A stretch of 64,000 nt of DNA from Actinomadura sp. WMMA1423 (GTDB lineage Bacteria > Actinomycetota > Actinomycetes > Streptosporangiales > Streptosporangiaceae), in assembly GCF_006547145.1 (NCBI RefSeq), contig NZ_CP041244.1, positions 5,332,001 to 5,396,000 of the forward strand. Direction: 5' to 3'. Below the pieces are notes generated by a model. The model made no database searches, had not been told where the DNA came from, and saw nothing but the letters and a program-made list of their open reading frames with translations. Of this stretch, positions 42,014 through 51,291 are shown piece by piece. A program made the position numbers and the translations under genes. Each line of letters begins with the position of its first letter. The stretch's first letter is position 1.

Positions 42014-43183
42014 ATGAACGCTGTTCCGGAGTCCACCGGTGTGCTCGTGGTCGGCGCGGGTCCCGCGGGCCTCGCCCTCGCCGCGTCGCTGCGGCAGAAG
42101 GGGGTGGACACCGTCCTGGTGGACCGGGCGGCGGAGGGCGCGAACACCTCCCGGGCGGCCGTGGTCCATGCCCGCACGCTGGAGGCGCTGCGCGAGATCA
42201 AGGCGACCGACGCGCTGGTCGAGCGCGGGATCATCGTGCCGCGCTTCACCGTCCGGGAGCGGGACCGCGTCCTGCTCACCGTCGAGTTCGGCGACCTGCC
42301 GACCGACTTCCCCTACACGCTGCTCGTCCCGCAGAACGTCACCGAGGAGATCCTGCTCGGACGGCTGAAGGAGGCGGGCGGCCTCGTGCACCGGCCGTTC
42401 GAGGTGACGGGCCTGGAGCAGGACGGAGAAGGGGTGACCGCCACCCTGGCCGACGGCGGCCGGATCCGCGCCGCCTACGCGGTCGGGACGGACGGGATGC
42501 ACAGCGCCGTCCGCGAGCACGCCGGGATCGCCTTCGAGGGGGACGCCTACCCGCAGTCGTTCGTCCTCGCCGACGTCCACCTGGACTGGGCCGGCGGCAG
42601 CGAGGAGGTCATGCTGTTCTTCTCGGCGGAAGGCGTCACGGTCGTCGCGCCGCTGCCCGGCGGGCGGCACCGCATCGTCGCCACGGTCGACGAGGCGCCC
42701 GAGACCCCGACCGCCGCCGACGTCCAGACGCTCCTGGACGCGCGCGGCCCCAGGCAGCACCCGGCGCTGGTCAAGGACGTCGTGTGGAGCTCCCGTTTCC
42801 GCGTCCACCACAGGCTGGCGGCGCACTACCGCGCGGGACGCGTCCTGCTGGCCGGCGACTCCGCCCACGTCCACAGCCCGGCGGGCGGGCAGGGCATGAA
42901 CACCGGTATCCAGGACGCCCTCAACCTCGCGGGCAAGCTCGCCGCCGTCCTGGGCGAAGGCGCGCCCGACTCCGTGCTGGACGAGTACGAGGCCGAGCGC
43001 CGCCCCATCGCCGAGCAGGTCGTCGCGTTCACCGACAGGATGACCCACGTCGCGACCACGGGCAGCCCGGTGCTGCGCGGGATGCGCAACACCCTGCTGC
43101 GCACCCTCGACTGGATCCCCGCCGTCCACCGGGCGATGGCGATGAACCTCTCCGAGCTGTCCACCGACCCCGCCCGCCGCTGA
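42014..43183 (+). CDS. FAD-dependent monooxygenase (aromatic hydroxylase type)
   Basis: 389 residues. FAD Rossmann motif VLVVGAGPAGLALAASL, the GD motif RVLLAGDSAHVHSPAGGQGM that contacts FAD ribityl, and the DG motif AVGTDGMHSAVREHAGI. This is the PheA/TfdB class of aromatic hydroxylases that use NAD(P)H and oxygen. The substrate is probably a phenolic compound, perhaps the TetR ligand. GGGAG precedes the ATG at 42014. Confidence 0.9.
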   Translation: MNAVPESTGVLVVGAGPAGLALAASLRQKGVDTVLVDRAAEGANTSRAAVVHARTLEALREIKATDALVERGIIVPRFTVRERDRVLLTVEFGDLPTDFPYTLLVPQNVTEEILLGRLKEAGGLVHRPFEVTGLEQDGEGVTATLADGGRIRAAYAVGTDGMHSAVREHAGIAFEGDAYPQSFVLADVHLDWAGGSEEVMLFFSAEGVTVVAPLPGGRHRIVATVDEAPETPTAADVQTLLDARGPRQHPALVKDVVWSSRFRVHHRLAAHYRAGRVLLAGDSAHVHSPAGGQGMNTGIQDALNLAGKLAAVLGEGAPDSVLDEYEAERRPIAEQVVAFTDRMTHVATTGSPVLRGMRNTLLRTLDWIPAVHRAMAMNLSELSTDPARR

Positions 43184-43333
43184 CGGGCACCATGCCCACC
43201 ACGTGACGATGCGGCCGCACACGATCGAGACCTCCGACCGGGAGCAAGCCGACCTGGGGGCCTTCGCCGGGCGGTTGCGAGCCCGAGCCCACGGCTGAAC
43301 GACGCGCCACGTCCGGGCGGCGTGCCCTCACCC

Positions 43334-44122
43334 TCACCCAGCGGGCGGCGTGTTATCGCGGTCGTGCTTCGACGCCCCTTTCCCCGGCGGGACGGGGGGA
43401 TGGGCACGGTCCCGCTTGCGCAGCGCGTCTCCCCACTTGCGCAGCTTGCCGTCCCACCGGCGCAAGGTCCGGGTGACGAGGCGCCGGGGCGCGCCTCGCA
43501 GGCCCGGCGCCTTGGAGCGGACTATGCTCCCGGCCCTGGCGAGGGTCTCGCTCTTCAGGTCCGGGACGACTTCCTTACCTTCCTGCCCCTCCTCATCGAG
43601 TTCTTCCAGAAGCGCGCGCATGCGGATGGTGGTCCACAGGAACGCCAGCAGGAATCCGGCGGGCGTCCCTACCAGCACGAGGGCGATTCCGGCCGCAGCG
43701 GAGTACGGCGCGTTGCCCAGCGGGACCTTGAGGTTCGCGCCGAGCCGTCCCAGCGAGCCCACGAGGGACCGCAGGTTGACCAGCGTCAGGCCGACGATGA
43801 TGGTCGTGACCCAGTCGGAGATGCGGGCCAGGTTCGCGTTCGCCAGGAAGTGGCCGCTCGGCCGGGTGCCGTCCCTGGTCATCTGGTCGACGAGGCGCGC
43901 GCGGGGCAACCCGAAGAGGAAGCCGAACGCGCCGCCGCTCATGAAGGAGGCGGCGAAGACGAGGATCGCCACCGCGCCCACGCCGATCTTGGCGCCTGTC
44001 GTCCCGTCCACCCCAAGGGCGAGCGGCACGCTCAGGAGAGCGGCCAGCACCGGCATCGTCCAGAGGGCCAAGGCGACATGACGCGCCATGGCGCAGTGAA
44101 CGTCGTCGTTCGCTGTCCCCAT
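43334..44122 (-). CDS. Membrane protein of unknown function (GFLFGLPR motif)
   Basis: 262 residues with four membrane helices: ALALWTMPVLAALLSVPLAL, VGAVAILVFAASFMSGGAFG, ISDWVTTIIVGLTLVNLRSL and AAAGIALVLVGTPAGFLLAF. The motifs GGAFGFLFGLPRA and ANLARISDWVTTIIVGLTLV resemble a family of prokaryotic membrane proteins that I recall being associated with pYEATS domains; that is memory, not a search. A basic, Arg-rich soluble tail follows from residue 190. It stands alone. Confidence 0.7.
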   Translation of the reverse strand: MGTANDDVHCAMARHVALALWTMPVLAALLSVPLALGVDGTTGAKIGVGAVAILVFAASFMSGGAFGFLFGLPRARLVDQMTRDGTRPSGHFLANANLARISDWVTTIIVGLTLVNLRSLVGSLGRLGANLKVPLGNAPYSAAAGIALVLVGTPAGFLLAFLWTTIRMRALLEELDEEGQEGKEVVPDLKSETLARAGSIVRSKAPGLRGAPRRLVTRTLRRWDGKLRKWGDALRKRDRAHPPVPPGKGASKHDRDNTPPAG

Positions 44123-44517
44123 GGGATCCCCTCTTTTGGGCGGGACCCGGTACGAACATCCGGCGGCCCGCCTGCGGGCAGGAGCGAGGCGCCGTCATGC
44201 GTCCGCGGCTCGGCGATGGCCTTTGTGATGCGGGCGGGCGCGTCCGTGAAGAGCCCGCCGTTCCAGGAGCCTGCCGACCGGCTCCCATGTCCGGACTCCT
44301 CCCCTTGAGAAAGCCCGGGCATGCCGGAACGGACATCACCGACATCGGCGCCTCGTACCTGGACGGGGGCGGCCGGGCTGGAGGCCGGGCGAAGTAAGCG
44401 TGGGGGCCCGTTGTGTGCTGGTGCTGGTGGGAGGGTTACCTGGTCGTGATCCATCGTGTGCGGCTCTGTAGACTCGACGAGCAGAACGCCTGACCCCGAT
44501 TCGAGGAGCGCCCACCC
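44123..44517. other. 395-base gap before aspartate kinase
   Basis: No convincing gene. A 66-codon open frame at 44197 lacks a ribosome-binding site and family resemblance. A possible -10 box (TAGACT) about 44470 with a weak -35 region upstream may be the ask promoter. GAGGAG sits at about 44502-44507 before the GTG start. Confidence 0.4.
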
Positions 44518-45792
44518 GTGGCTCTTGTCGTGCAGAAGTACGGTGGCTCCTCCGTCGCAGACGCCGAAGGCGTCAAGCGGGTCGCCCAGCGCATCGTCGC
44601 GACGAAGAAGGCGGGCAACGACGTGGTCGTCGTGGTCTCCGCCATGGGCGACACGACGGATGACCTCATCGACATGGCCAAGCAGGTCAGCCCCCTGCCG
44701 CCCGGCCGTGAGCTGGACATGCTGCTCACCGCCGGCGAGCGGATCTCGATGGCGCTGCTGGCCATGGCCATCGCGAACCTGGGCCACGAGGCCCGCTCGT
44801 TCACCGGCTCCCAGGCCGGTGTGATCACCGACGGCTCGCACGGCAAAGCCAAGATCATCGACGTGACGCCGGGACGGATCCGGACCGCGCTGGACGGCGG
44901 CTCGATCTGCATCGTGGCCGGGTTCCAGGGCGTCTCGCAGGGGACCAAGGACATCACGACCCTCGGCCGCGGCGGGTCCGACACCACGGCCGTCGCGCTC
45001 GCGGCGGCCCTGGACGCCGACGTCTGCGAGATCTACTCCGACGTCGACGGCGTCTTCACCGCCGACCCGCGCATCGTGCAGGCCGCCCGCAAGATCCCGA
45101 AGATCTCCTACGAGGAGATGCTGGAGATGGCGGCGAGCGGGGCGAAGATCCTGCATCTGCGCTGCGTCGAGTACGCGCGCCGCTACAACATCCCGATCCA
45201 TGTGCGGTCCTCGTTCAGCCAGAAGGTGGGCACGTGGGTCGTCGACAGCAGCGAGATCGAAGGACAGGACATGGAGCAGGCGATCATCTCCGGCGTCGCG
45301 CACGACCGGAGCGAGGCCAAGATCACCGTGGTGGGCGTGCCGGACAAGGTGGGTGAGGCCGCCACGATCTTCACGGTGCTGTCCGAGGCCGAGATCAACA
45401 TCGACATGATCGTGCAGAACGTCTCGGCGGCGTCGACCGGGCGCACCGACATCTCCTTCACGCTGCCGTCCACCGACGGGCAGAGCGCGCTCACCGCGCT
45501 GAACAAGCTCAAGGAGAAGATCGGCTTCGAGTCGCTCCGCTACGACGACCGCATCGGCAAGGTGTCGCTGATCGGCGCGGGGATGCGCTCGCACCCGGGC
45601 GTCACCGCGTCGCTGTTCAGCGCGATCGCCGAGGCCGGCGTGAACATCGAGATGATCTCGACCTCGGAGATCCGGATCTCGGTCGTCGTCGCCCAGGACG
45701 ACATCGACACGGCGGTCGCCGCCGCGCACCGCGCGTTCGACCTGGACGCCGAGCAGGTCGAGGCCGTCGTCTACGGCGGCACCGGCCGCTGA
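44518..45792 (+). CDS. lysC: Aspartate kinase
   Basis: 424 residues. Kinase signature VQKYGGSSVADAEGVKRV, TLGRGGSDTTAVALAAALDA and EIYSDVDGVFTADPR, then two ACT domains (ITVVGVPDKVGEAATIF, VSLIGAGMRSHPGVTASLF) that sense lysine and threonine. GTG start with GAGGAG. In related actinomycetes a shorter beta subunit is made from an in-frame internal start near the ACT domains; it is likely here but the site is not certain. It starts the lysine/threonine/methionine pathway. Confidence 0.95.
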   Translation: MALVVQKYGGSSVADAEGVKRVAQRIVATKKAGNDVVVVVSAMGDTTDDLIDMAKQVSPLPPGRELDMLLTAGERISMALLAMAIANLGHEARSFTGSQAGVITDGSHGKAKIIDVTPGRIRTALDGGSICIVAGFQGVSQGTKDITTLGRGGSDTTAVALAAALDADVCEIYSDVDGVFTADPRIVQAARKIPKISYEEMLEMAASGAKILHLRCVEYARRYNIPIHVRSSFSQKVGTWVVDSSEIEGQDMEQAIISGVAHDRSEAKITVVGVPDKVGEAATIFTVLSEAEINIDMIVQNVSAASTGRTDISFTLPSTDGQSALTALNKLKEKIGFESLRYDDRIGKVSLIGAGMRSHPGVTASLFSAIAEAGVNIEMISTSEIRISVVVAQDDIDTAVAAAHRAFDLDAEQVEAVVYGGTGR

Positions 45793-45804
45793 CCCCGACG
45801 CCCG

Positions 45805-45833
45805 GCGGGCCGCACGGAATCCGTGCGGCCCGC
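45805..45833 (+). terminator. Terminator between aspartate kinase and the ASADH homolog
   Basis: GCGGGCCGCACGGA (45805-45818) and TCCGTGCGGCCCGC (45820-45833) are perfect arms around a single A, which opens to a small loop. TTTG follows. It begins 12 bases after the kinase stop and would limit read-through into the next gene. Confidence 0.7.
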
Positions 45834-45977
45834 TTTGTCGTGTTCGTCCTGTGGCGCGTGACGCTGACGCCGCCCGCCGCCGGTGGCAGGGTCTTTTGGG
45901 GAACCGGCCGCACGCGGTGGGAGTTCAGTGGTGTGGACGTGCGGACACGACTCGACGGCGAGAGGGTGGGTGCGACC

Positions 45978-47066
45978 ATGGCCCCGAATGCCCGCGGCGC
46001 GACGACCAGGGGGACGGGCGGGCCGACGCTCGCCGTCGTCGGGGCCACGGGGGCCGTCGGATCCGTCCTGCTCGACCTGCTGTCCACCCGCCGCGACGTG
46101 TACGGGGAGATCCGGCTCGTCGCCTCGCCCCGGTCGGCGGGGCGGGCGCTGCCGCTGCGCGGCGCGGACGTCGAGGTCGCGCCGCTGGCACCCGGGGTGT
46201 TCGACGGCGTCGACCTCGCGATGTTCTGCGTGCCGGAGGCGGTGGCCGCGCGGTGGGTCCCGGTCGCGACGAAGCGCGGCGCCGTGGCCGTCGACGGTTC
46301 CGGAGCGTTCCGGATGGCGCCGGACGTGCCGCTCGTCGTCCCGGAGGTGAACCCGGAGCGGGCGCGCCGGCGGCCGCGCGGGATCGTCGCGAGCCCCGGT
46401 GGCACCGCGCTGCCGATGATCATGGTGGTCGGGGCGCTGCACCGCAGGTACGGGTTGCGCGAGCTCGTCGTCTCGTCCTACCAGGCGGCGTCGGGCATCG
46501 GGCTGAAGGGCGCCGGCACGCTGCACGAGCAGCTGGCGAAGGTCGGCGGCGACCGCACGCTCGGCAACCGCGCGGGCGACCTGCGCTGCGCGGTGGGCGA
46601 GGCCGGACCGTTCCCGGCGCCGCTGGCGATGAACGTGGTGCCGTGGGCGGGCGAGGTCCGCGACGGCGGCTGGAGCTCGGAGGAACTGGAGATCCGCGAG
46701 GAGTCGAGGAAGGTGCTCGGCCTGCGCGACCTGCGGGTGACGGCGACCTGCGTCCGCGTCCCGGTGGTGACGGCGCACTCGCTGTCGGTCCACGCGGTCT
46801 TCGAGGAGCGGGTCGACCGGCGGGAGGCGCAGGCCGTCCTCGCCGGGTCGCCCGGCGTCGTCCTCTGCGACAACCCGGAGACGCAGGAGTTCCCGACGCC
46901 CGCCGACGTCGTCGGCACCGATCCGGTCTGGGTGGGGCGGGTGCGGCGCTCGCCGGACGACCCGAAGGCGCTCGACCTCTTCCTCTGCGGCGACAACCTG
47001 CGCAACGGCGCCGCGCTCAACACGGCCCAGATCGCCGAACTCGTCGCCGCCGACCTCACCCCCTGA
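45978..47066 (+). CDS. Aspartate-semialdehyde dehydrogenase homolog lacking the catalytic Cys
   Basis: 362 residues, full length for ASADH. It keeps LAVVGATGAVGSVLLDLL, VPLVVPEVNPERARRRPRGI, SYQAASGIGLKG, TCVRVPVVTAHSLSVHA and NLRNGAALNTAQIAELVAA. In place of the family's NPNC it reads ASPGGT, so both the Asn and the nucleophilic Cys are gone. DNSSA is DGSGA. The reaction cannot work as in known enzymes. It is probably a pseudoenzyme with a regulatory or structural role. Another, active asd gene must exist elsewhere. Start at the ATG at 45978. Confidence 0.85.
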   Translation: MAPNARGATTRGTGGPTLAVVGATGAVGSVLLDLLSTRRDVYGEIRLVASPRSAGRALPLRGADVEVAPLAPGVFDGVDLAMFCVPEAVAARWVPVATKRGAVAVDGSGAFRMAPDVPLVVPEVNPERARRRPRGIVASPGGTALPMIMVVGALHRRYGLRELVVSSYQAASGIGLKGAGTLHEQLAKVGGDRTLGNRAGDLRCAVGEAGPFPAPLAMNVVPWAGEVRDGGWSSEELEIREESRKVLGLRDLRVTATCVRVPVVTAHSLSVHAVFEERVDRREAQAVLAGSPGVVLCDNPETQEFPTPADVVGTDPVWVGRVRRSPDDPKALDLFLCGDNLRNGAALNTAQIAELVAADLTP

Positions 47067-47475
47067 GCGCCGCGACGATCGCGGCGGTGTCCAGGTAGAA
47101 CGGGCGGAACTCGCTCACCAGCCCGTCCCGCAACGTGATCCACTGCAGGACGGAGGTCTCCACCTCCCGCCCGGTCGCGCGGGCCCGGAAGACGCACTCG
47201 TTGCGGACCGCGACCGTCTCGCCGTCCACCGCGCAGTGCTGCTCGCGGAACGTCAGATCCGACCACAGCCCGCTCATCACGGCCATGAAGCGCTCCATGC
47301 CGTCGTGGCCGCGCCACGTCCCGCCGTAGGGGAGGCTCGGTGCCTGGTACATCACGACATCCGGGGCGAGATGGGCGGCCATCACGGAGAAGTCCCCCTT
47401 GCCGGGGCCGCCGGCGGCCAGGTAGTCCGCCTCCGCGGCGTAGAAGCATTCGAGGGCTTCCAAAGTGTTGATCAT
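47056..47475 (-). CDS. NTF2-like (SnoaL) protein
   Basis: 139 residues. Pattern LECFYAAEADYLAAGGPGKG, VMAAHLAPDVVMYQAPSLPY and GMERFMAVMSGLWSDLTFRE, then ETVAVRNECVFRARATGREV. This is the SnoaL-like branch of NTF2 proteins, mostly of unknown substrate. Its end overlaps the ASADH homolog end by 11 bases on the opposite strand. It is divergent from a TetR gene, whose start is 92 bases away. Confidence 0.82.
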   Translation of the reverse strand: MINTLEALECFYAAEADYLAAGGPGKGDFSVMAAHLAPDVVMYQAPSLPYGGTWRGHDGMERFMAVMSGLWSDLTFREQHCAVDGETVAVRNECVFRARATGREVETSVLQWITLRDGLVSEFRPFYLDTAAIVAALRG

Positions 47476-47567
47476 GCCTCGTGAACACCGATACGGGGCG
47501 CCGGGTTGCGGCGCGCGGCGGATCGTGGCATGAGCGGCGGGCCGTACTCGGGCTTAGGGTGGCATGC

Positions 47568-48236
47568 GTGACCGAGACGAAGGCCGTGAAGTCCGAGCAG
47601 ACGCGCGCCCTGATCGTCGAGACGGCGCTGCGGCTGTTCCGGGAGCGCGGGTACGAGCAGACGACGATGCGGGCGATCGCCAAGGAGGCGGGCGTCTCGG
47701 TCGGCAACGCCTACTACTACTTCGGGTCCAAGGAAGAGCTGATCCAGGCCTACTACGACGAGCTGCAGGACGAGCACGTCGCCGCCTGCCGCGCCGTCCT
47801 GGAGGCCGAGACCGAGTTCGCGCCCCGGCTGCTCGGCGTCCTGAAGGCCCGGGTCGACACGATGGTCCCCTACCACGAGTTCGCGGGGAAGTTCTTCAAG
47901 TTCGCGGCCGAGCCGACCAGCCCGCTCAACCCGTTCAGCGCCGAGTCCGGGCCCGCCCGCGAGTCGGCCGTGGCGATCTACCGCGAGGTCGTCGAGGGCT
48001 CCGACCTGAAGATCGACAAGGAGTTCCGGGCGGAACTGCCCGAGCTGCTGTGGATCTACTCGATGGGCATCGTGCTGTACTGGGTGCACGACAACTCGCC
48101 CGGCTGCCGCAAGACCTACCTGCTCGTCGAGCGGACGGTCCCGCTGGTCAACCGCATGGTCGCGATGTCGCGGATCCCCGGCTTCAAGTCCGTGACCCGC
48201 GAGCTGGTGGGCATCATCCGCGAGGTCCGTGCCTGA
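47568..48236 (+). CDS. TetR-family transcriptional regulator
   Basis: 222 residues. HTH QTRALIVETALRLFRERGYE, TTMRAIAKEAGVSVGNAYYY and FGSKEELIQAYY. The C-terminal domain contains MVPYHEFAGKFFKFAAEPTS and LLWIYSMGIVLYWVHD, as in larger TetR proteins that bind lipids or drugs. GTG start at 47568. The divergent NTF2-like gene is a possible target; no clear operator was found. Confidence 0.88.
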   Translation: MTETKAVKSEQTRALIVETALRLFRERGYEQTTMRAIAKEAGVSVGNAYYYFGSKEELIQAYYDELQDEHVAACRAVLEAETEFAPRLLGVLKARVDTMVPYHEFAGKFFKFAAEPTSPLNPFSAESGPARESAVAIYREVVEGSDLKIDKEFRAELPELLWIYSMGIVLYWVHDNSPGCRKTYLLVERTVPLVNRMVAMSRIPGFKSVTRELVGIIREVRA

Positions 48237-48954
48237 CCGTGATGTCCCAGTGGTCCTTCTCGCGGGCGAAGACGACGCCCTCGGGGGACCGGTGGAGCCG
48301 CGCGCCGTCGCCCCTCACGCCGGTGGACGGGTAGCGCCGTATCGCCCGGTCGACGCAGTCCCCGGTCGCGATGTCGGCCTTGTAGCCGTTCGCGTGGCTG
48401 TAGGTTCCGCCCGCGTGGCCGTGCTCGGTGCCGCCCGTGACGGTGATCTCGCAGCCGCTCTCCGCCGCGAAGACGACCAGGGCCTGGATCGTCCCCCACC
48501 GGATGCCCTCGAACGAGGTGCAGGTCCGCACCGTCCTGTCGGAGCAGCGCCCGGAGGACCGCCAGCCGATGCCGCTCGCGTGCAGCGCGTACGCGGCGAA
48601 CTGGTGGTCCAGGCGGAGCGAACCCGGCAGGTCCGGCGGGACGTCCCGTGGCGGGACGCCGCGTCTTCGCTCCGCGGACAAGGCGCTCCTGGCGGCCCGT
48701 TCGGGCGGGGACGCCGCCGCCGGGGTGAGCAGCCGCCTGGCCGGGGACGGCGGCCCGGCGTCGGCCGCGAGCGATGGGCCGGCGGAGGCGTGCGCCCGGG
48801 CGTGCGTGCCGGGCGGGACGAGCGCGAGCATGGCGGCGCCGATGGCCAGGGCCGCCGCCGCGGCGGCCAGGCGGAACGCCGGGTGGCGGGATGCGCCCGG
48901 TGCCCGGCGGCGCTCGGACGGCATGGCGCGGTGGATGCTGCATGGCCGTGGCAT
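48214..48954 (-). CDS. Secreted protein with M15-like peptidase motif
   Basis: 246 residues. A signal peptide (FRLAAAAAALAIGAAMLAL) and Ala/Pro-rich linker lead to a compact domain with GGTEHGHAGGTYSHANGYKA, then DI and a late HWDITVRHG. The His, Asp and late His are spaced like the zinc ligands of M15 D-Ala-D-Ala peptidases, so cell-wall cleavage is possible but not certain. Its end overlaps the TetR gene end by 23 bases, convergent. Confidence 0.65.
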   Translation of the reverse strand: MPRPCSIHRAMPSERRRAPGASRHPAFRLAAAAAALAIGAAMLALVPPGTHARAHASAGPSLAADAGPPSPARRLLTPAAASPPERAARSALSAERRRGVPPRDVPPDLPGSLRLDHQFAAYALHASGIGWRSSGRCSDRTVRTCTSFEGIRWGTIQALVVFAAESGCEITVTGGTEHGHAGGTYSHANGYKADIATGDCVDRAIRRYPSTGVRGDGARLHRSPEGVVFAREKDHWDITVRHGPRG

Positions 48955-49080
48955 GTGTGGTCCCCCCGATAGGTGATGTCGGGGGGTGCCGGTGGTACGT
49001 GCGGCCGATCGAGGAATTCCCGAGGCCTCGATCTTGTAAACCCGGGACGGGCGCGGCGGCCCGCCCGCCCCGGGGAAAGA

Positions 49081-50844
49081 TCACGACATGCCGAGATGTT
49101 TCCGGGCGAAACCGATCTCGGCGGCCATCTGGGTGATGCGCTCCTCGACGACGAGGGAGCCGTGGCCCGCGTCGTACCGGTACACCTCGTGCGGGTGCCC
49201 CAGCTCGGCGAGCCTCCCCAGGTAGTTGTCGATCTGCCGGATCGGGCAGCGCGGGTCGTTCTCCCCCGCCAGGACCAGCACCGGCGCCCTGACCCGCGCG
49301 GCGTAGGTGATGGGGGACGACTCGCGGTACCGCTCCGGGACGTCGTCCGGTGAGCCGCCGAACAGGGACCGGTCGAACGCCTGGAGGCTCTCCATCTCGT
49401 CCTCGTACGCGGCGACGTAGTCGGCCACGGGGACGGCCGCGACCGCGACGCTCCAGTCGTCCGGCTGGGTGCCGATGCCGAGCAGGGTGAGGAACCCGCC
49501 CCACGACCCGCCGGTCAGGACGAGCCGCTCCGGGTCGGCGAGGCCCGACTCCACCGCCCAGTCGCGGACGGCCTTGATGTCCTCCAGCTCGGTGAGGCCG
49601 ACGCGCCCTTCGATCGCGTCGCGCCATTCGGAACCGTAGCCGGTGGAGCCCCGGTAGTTGACGCGCACGACCGCGAACCCGTGGTCGACCCAGGCGGCCA
49701 CGGTGGGGACGAACGAGTCGTCGTCCTGCGCGGTCGGTCCGCCGTGGACGTCGAAGACGGTCGGGAAGGGCCGGTCGCCGTCCGGCTTGCTGACCAGCGC
49801 GTGGATGCGCCCGGCGGGGCCGTCCACCCACACGTCCTCGACCGGGACGGACGGCGGCGCCGCGGGCCCGGGCGGGGTGAGCACCACCGCGCCGGACGTC
49901 GAGCGGATCACCGGCGGCTCGGCGGCCGACGACCAGGAGAACTCGATCGTCCCGTCCGGCCGGACGTCCGCCCCGCCGAGCACCCCGCGCGGCGTGTCGA
50001 TCCTGGTCAGCCCGCCGTCGGTCAGGTCGTAGCGGTAGAGCTCGTCGCGCGCCTCGTGCGAGTGGGAGATCAGCAGCGCCGCGCCGTCCGGGTACCAGCT
50101 CGCACCGATCTCGCCGGGCAGGTCGAGGACGACCTCCTGCTCGGTGCCGGCGAGCGGGTCCCAGATGAGCATCTCGTCCCGGCCGCGCCGCTCGTGGTTG
50201 ACCAGCAGCCGCGAATCGCCATCGACAGGAGCGAAACCGGCACCGTAGACGCCCTTGCCCGGACCGTCCCAGAGGTCGGCGACCGGGGAGCCGTCCTGCC
50301 GGACGACGCGGAGCGCCATGTGGCGGCTGTCGCCGTGCTCGCTGTGCCCGATCGCGATCAGCGACTCGTCCCGCGAGAGGCCGGCGACGTGGGCGTCCTC
50401 GGCATGGTGGTAGAGGACCTCCGGTGCGACCCCGGACCGGCAGAGGTGCAGGGTGTTGCCCGCCTCGGTCGTCCGGCCGATGACGGCGAGACCGCTGCGC
50501 CCGAGCGCCAGCCCGGCCGGATAGGAGGGCTCGAGCTCCGGGACGGCCGGAGCGGCCTCGGTGCCGCCGAACGGGACGCGCTTCCACACACCGAACTCGT
50601 CCCCGTCCGTGTCGGCGAACCACCACAGCCATTCACCGGTCGGGTCGATGGTGCCGTACCACGTCCCGTTGGGGCGGTCGGTCACCTGGCGCTGCTCGCC
50701 CGTCTCGCGGTCCCAGGAGTAGACCTCCCAGGTCCCGCTCAGGTTCGAGCGGTAGATGCTGCGGCTCGGGGCGTCACGCGCCCATCGGGGCAGGCTCATC
50801 CGGGCGGCCCGGAAACGCGCCTTCCAGCGCTCGTCGTCGACCAT
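49081..50844 (-). CDS. S9-family prolyl oligopeptidase-like peptidase
   Basis: 587 residues. An N-terminal beta-propeller (repeated WD/TG-type stretches such as ERRGRDEMLIWDPLAGTE and HEARDELYRYDLTDGG) precedes an alpha/beta hydrolase domain. The catalytic Ser is in GGSWGG, the Asp in ENDPRCPI and the His in GHGSLV. It cleaves peptides, often after Pro, in the cytoplasm, as no signal peptide is seen. Start at the ATG at 50844; upstream frame is not coding-like. Confidence 0.93.
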   Translation of the reverse strand: MVDDERWKARFRAARMSLPRWARDAPSRSIYRSNLSGTWEVYSWDRETGEQRQVTDRPNGTWYGTIDPTGEWLWWFADTDGDEFGVWKRVPFGGTEAAPAVPELEPSYPAGLALGRSGLAVIGRTTEAGNTLHLCRSGVAPEVLYHHAEDAHVAGLSRDESLIAIGHSEHGDSRHMALRVVRQDGSPVADLWDGPGKGVYGAGFAPVDGDSRLLVNHERRGRDEMLIWDPLAGTEQEVVLDLPGEIGASWYPDGAALLISHSHEARDELYRYDLTDGGLTRIDTPRGVLGGADVRPDGTIEFSWSSAAEPPVIRSTSGAVVLTPPGPAAPPSVPVEDVWVDGPAGRIHALVSKPDGDRPFPTVFDVHGGPTAQDDDSFVPTVAAWVDHGFAVVRVNYRGSTGYGSEWRDAIEGRVGLTELEDIKAVRDWAVESGLADPERLVLTGGSWGGFLTLLGIGTQPDDWSVAVAAVPVADYVAAYEDEMESLQAFDRSLFGGSPDDVPERYRESSPITYAARVRAPVLVLAGENDPRCPIRQIDNYLGRLAELGHPHEVYRYDAGHGSLVVEERITQMAAEIGFARKHLGMS

Positions 50845-50949
50845 CCCCCCAGTATCCCGGAGCACCCCCGGAGGATCATGGGGATATCCGGCCGGAGATC
50901 TCGTGGGAGGGGCACCGCCGCCAGGGCACGCCACCAGCAAGGTTGACCG

Positions 50950-51195
50950 GTGCTTCACCTGGTCGGGATCCTCATGTTCATGAACGATGGGACTTGGCTG
51001 TACCGAGACCATGAGATGCAGCCGGGCGCGGAGCTCTTCCGCAGCGACCGCCGCTTCTGGATGGAGGCCTACTCGGCCGGCCACAGCCAGCTGCTCCTGC
51101 GCAGCGTGGACGGTAACGACGGGCTGGGCCGAAACCACGAGACGACGGTCGAGATCCTTTTCAAGCCGGTCGACGCCCTCAGCTCGCCCCGAAAG
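50950..51195 (+). pseudogene. Truncated conserved hypothetical gene
   Basis: The GTG at 50950 begins a sensible protein: LHLVGILMFMNDGTWLYRDH, FFRSDRR-type middle (AELFRSDRRFWMEAYSAGHS) and LLLRSVDGNDGLGRNHETTV, ending near ILFKPVDAL. After about 51180 the reading frame stays open to 51483, but the sequence loses its protein-like pattern and crosses the tautomerase gene on the other strand. It is probably a gene cut off near 51180. The full-length family is unknown to me in function. Confidence 0.5.
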
Positions 51196-51291
51196 TCCCC
51201 GACTGCTGGGTCCAGGCCTTGCCGATCGCCTTGTGACCGCGTGTTCGGGGGCCTCGAAGGCCGCGACGCACGCCCTCGATGCCTCCGCCGG

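Noticed and set aside
44197..44397. 66-codon plus-strand frame before aspartate kinase
   Set aside because: No ribosome-binding site and no protein-like pattern.
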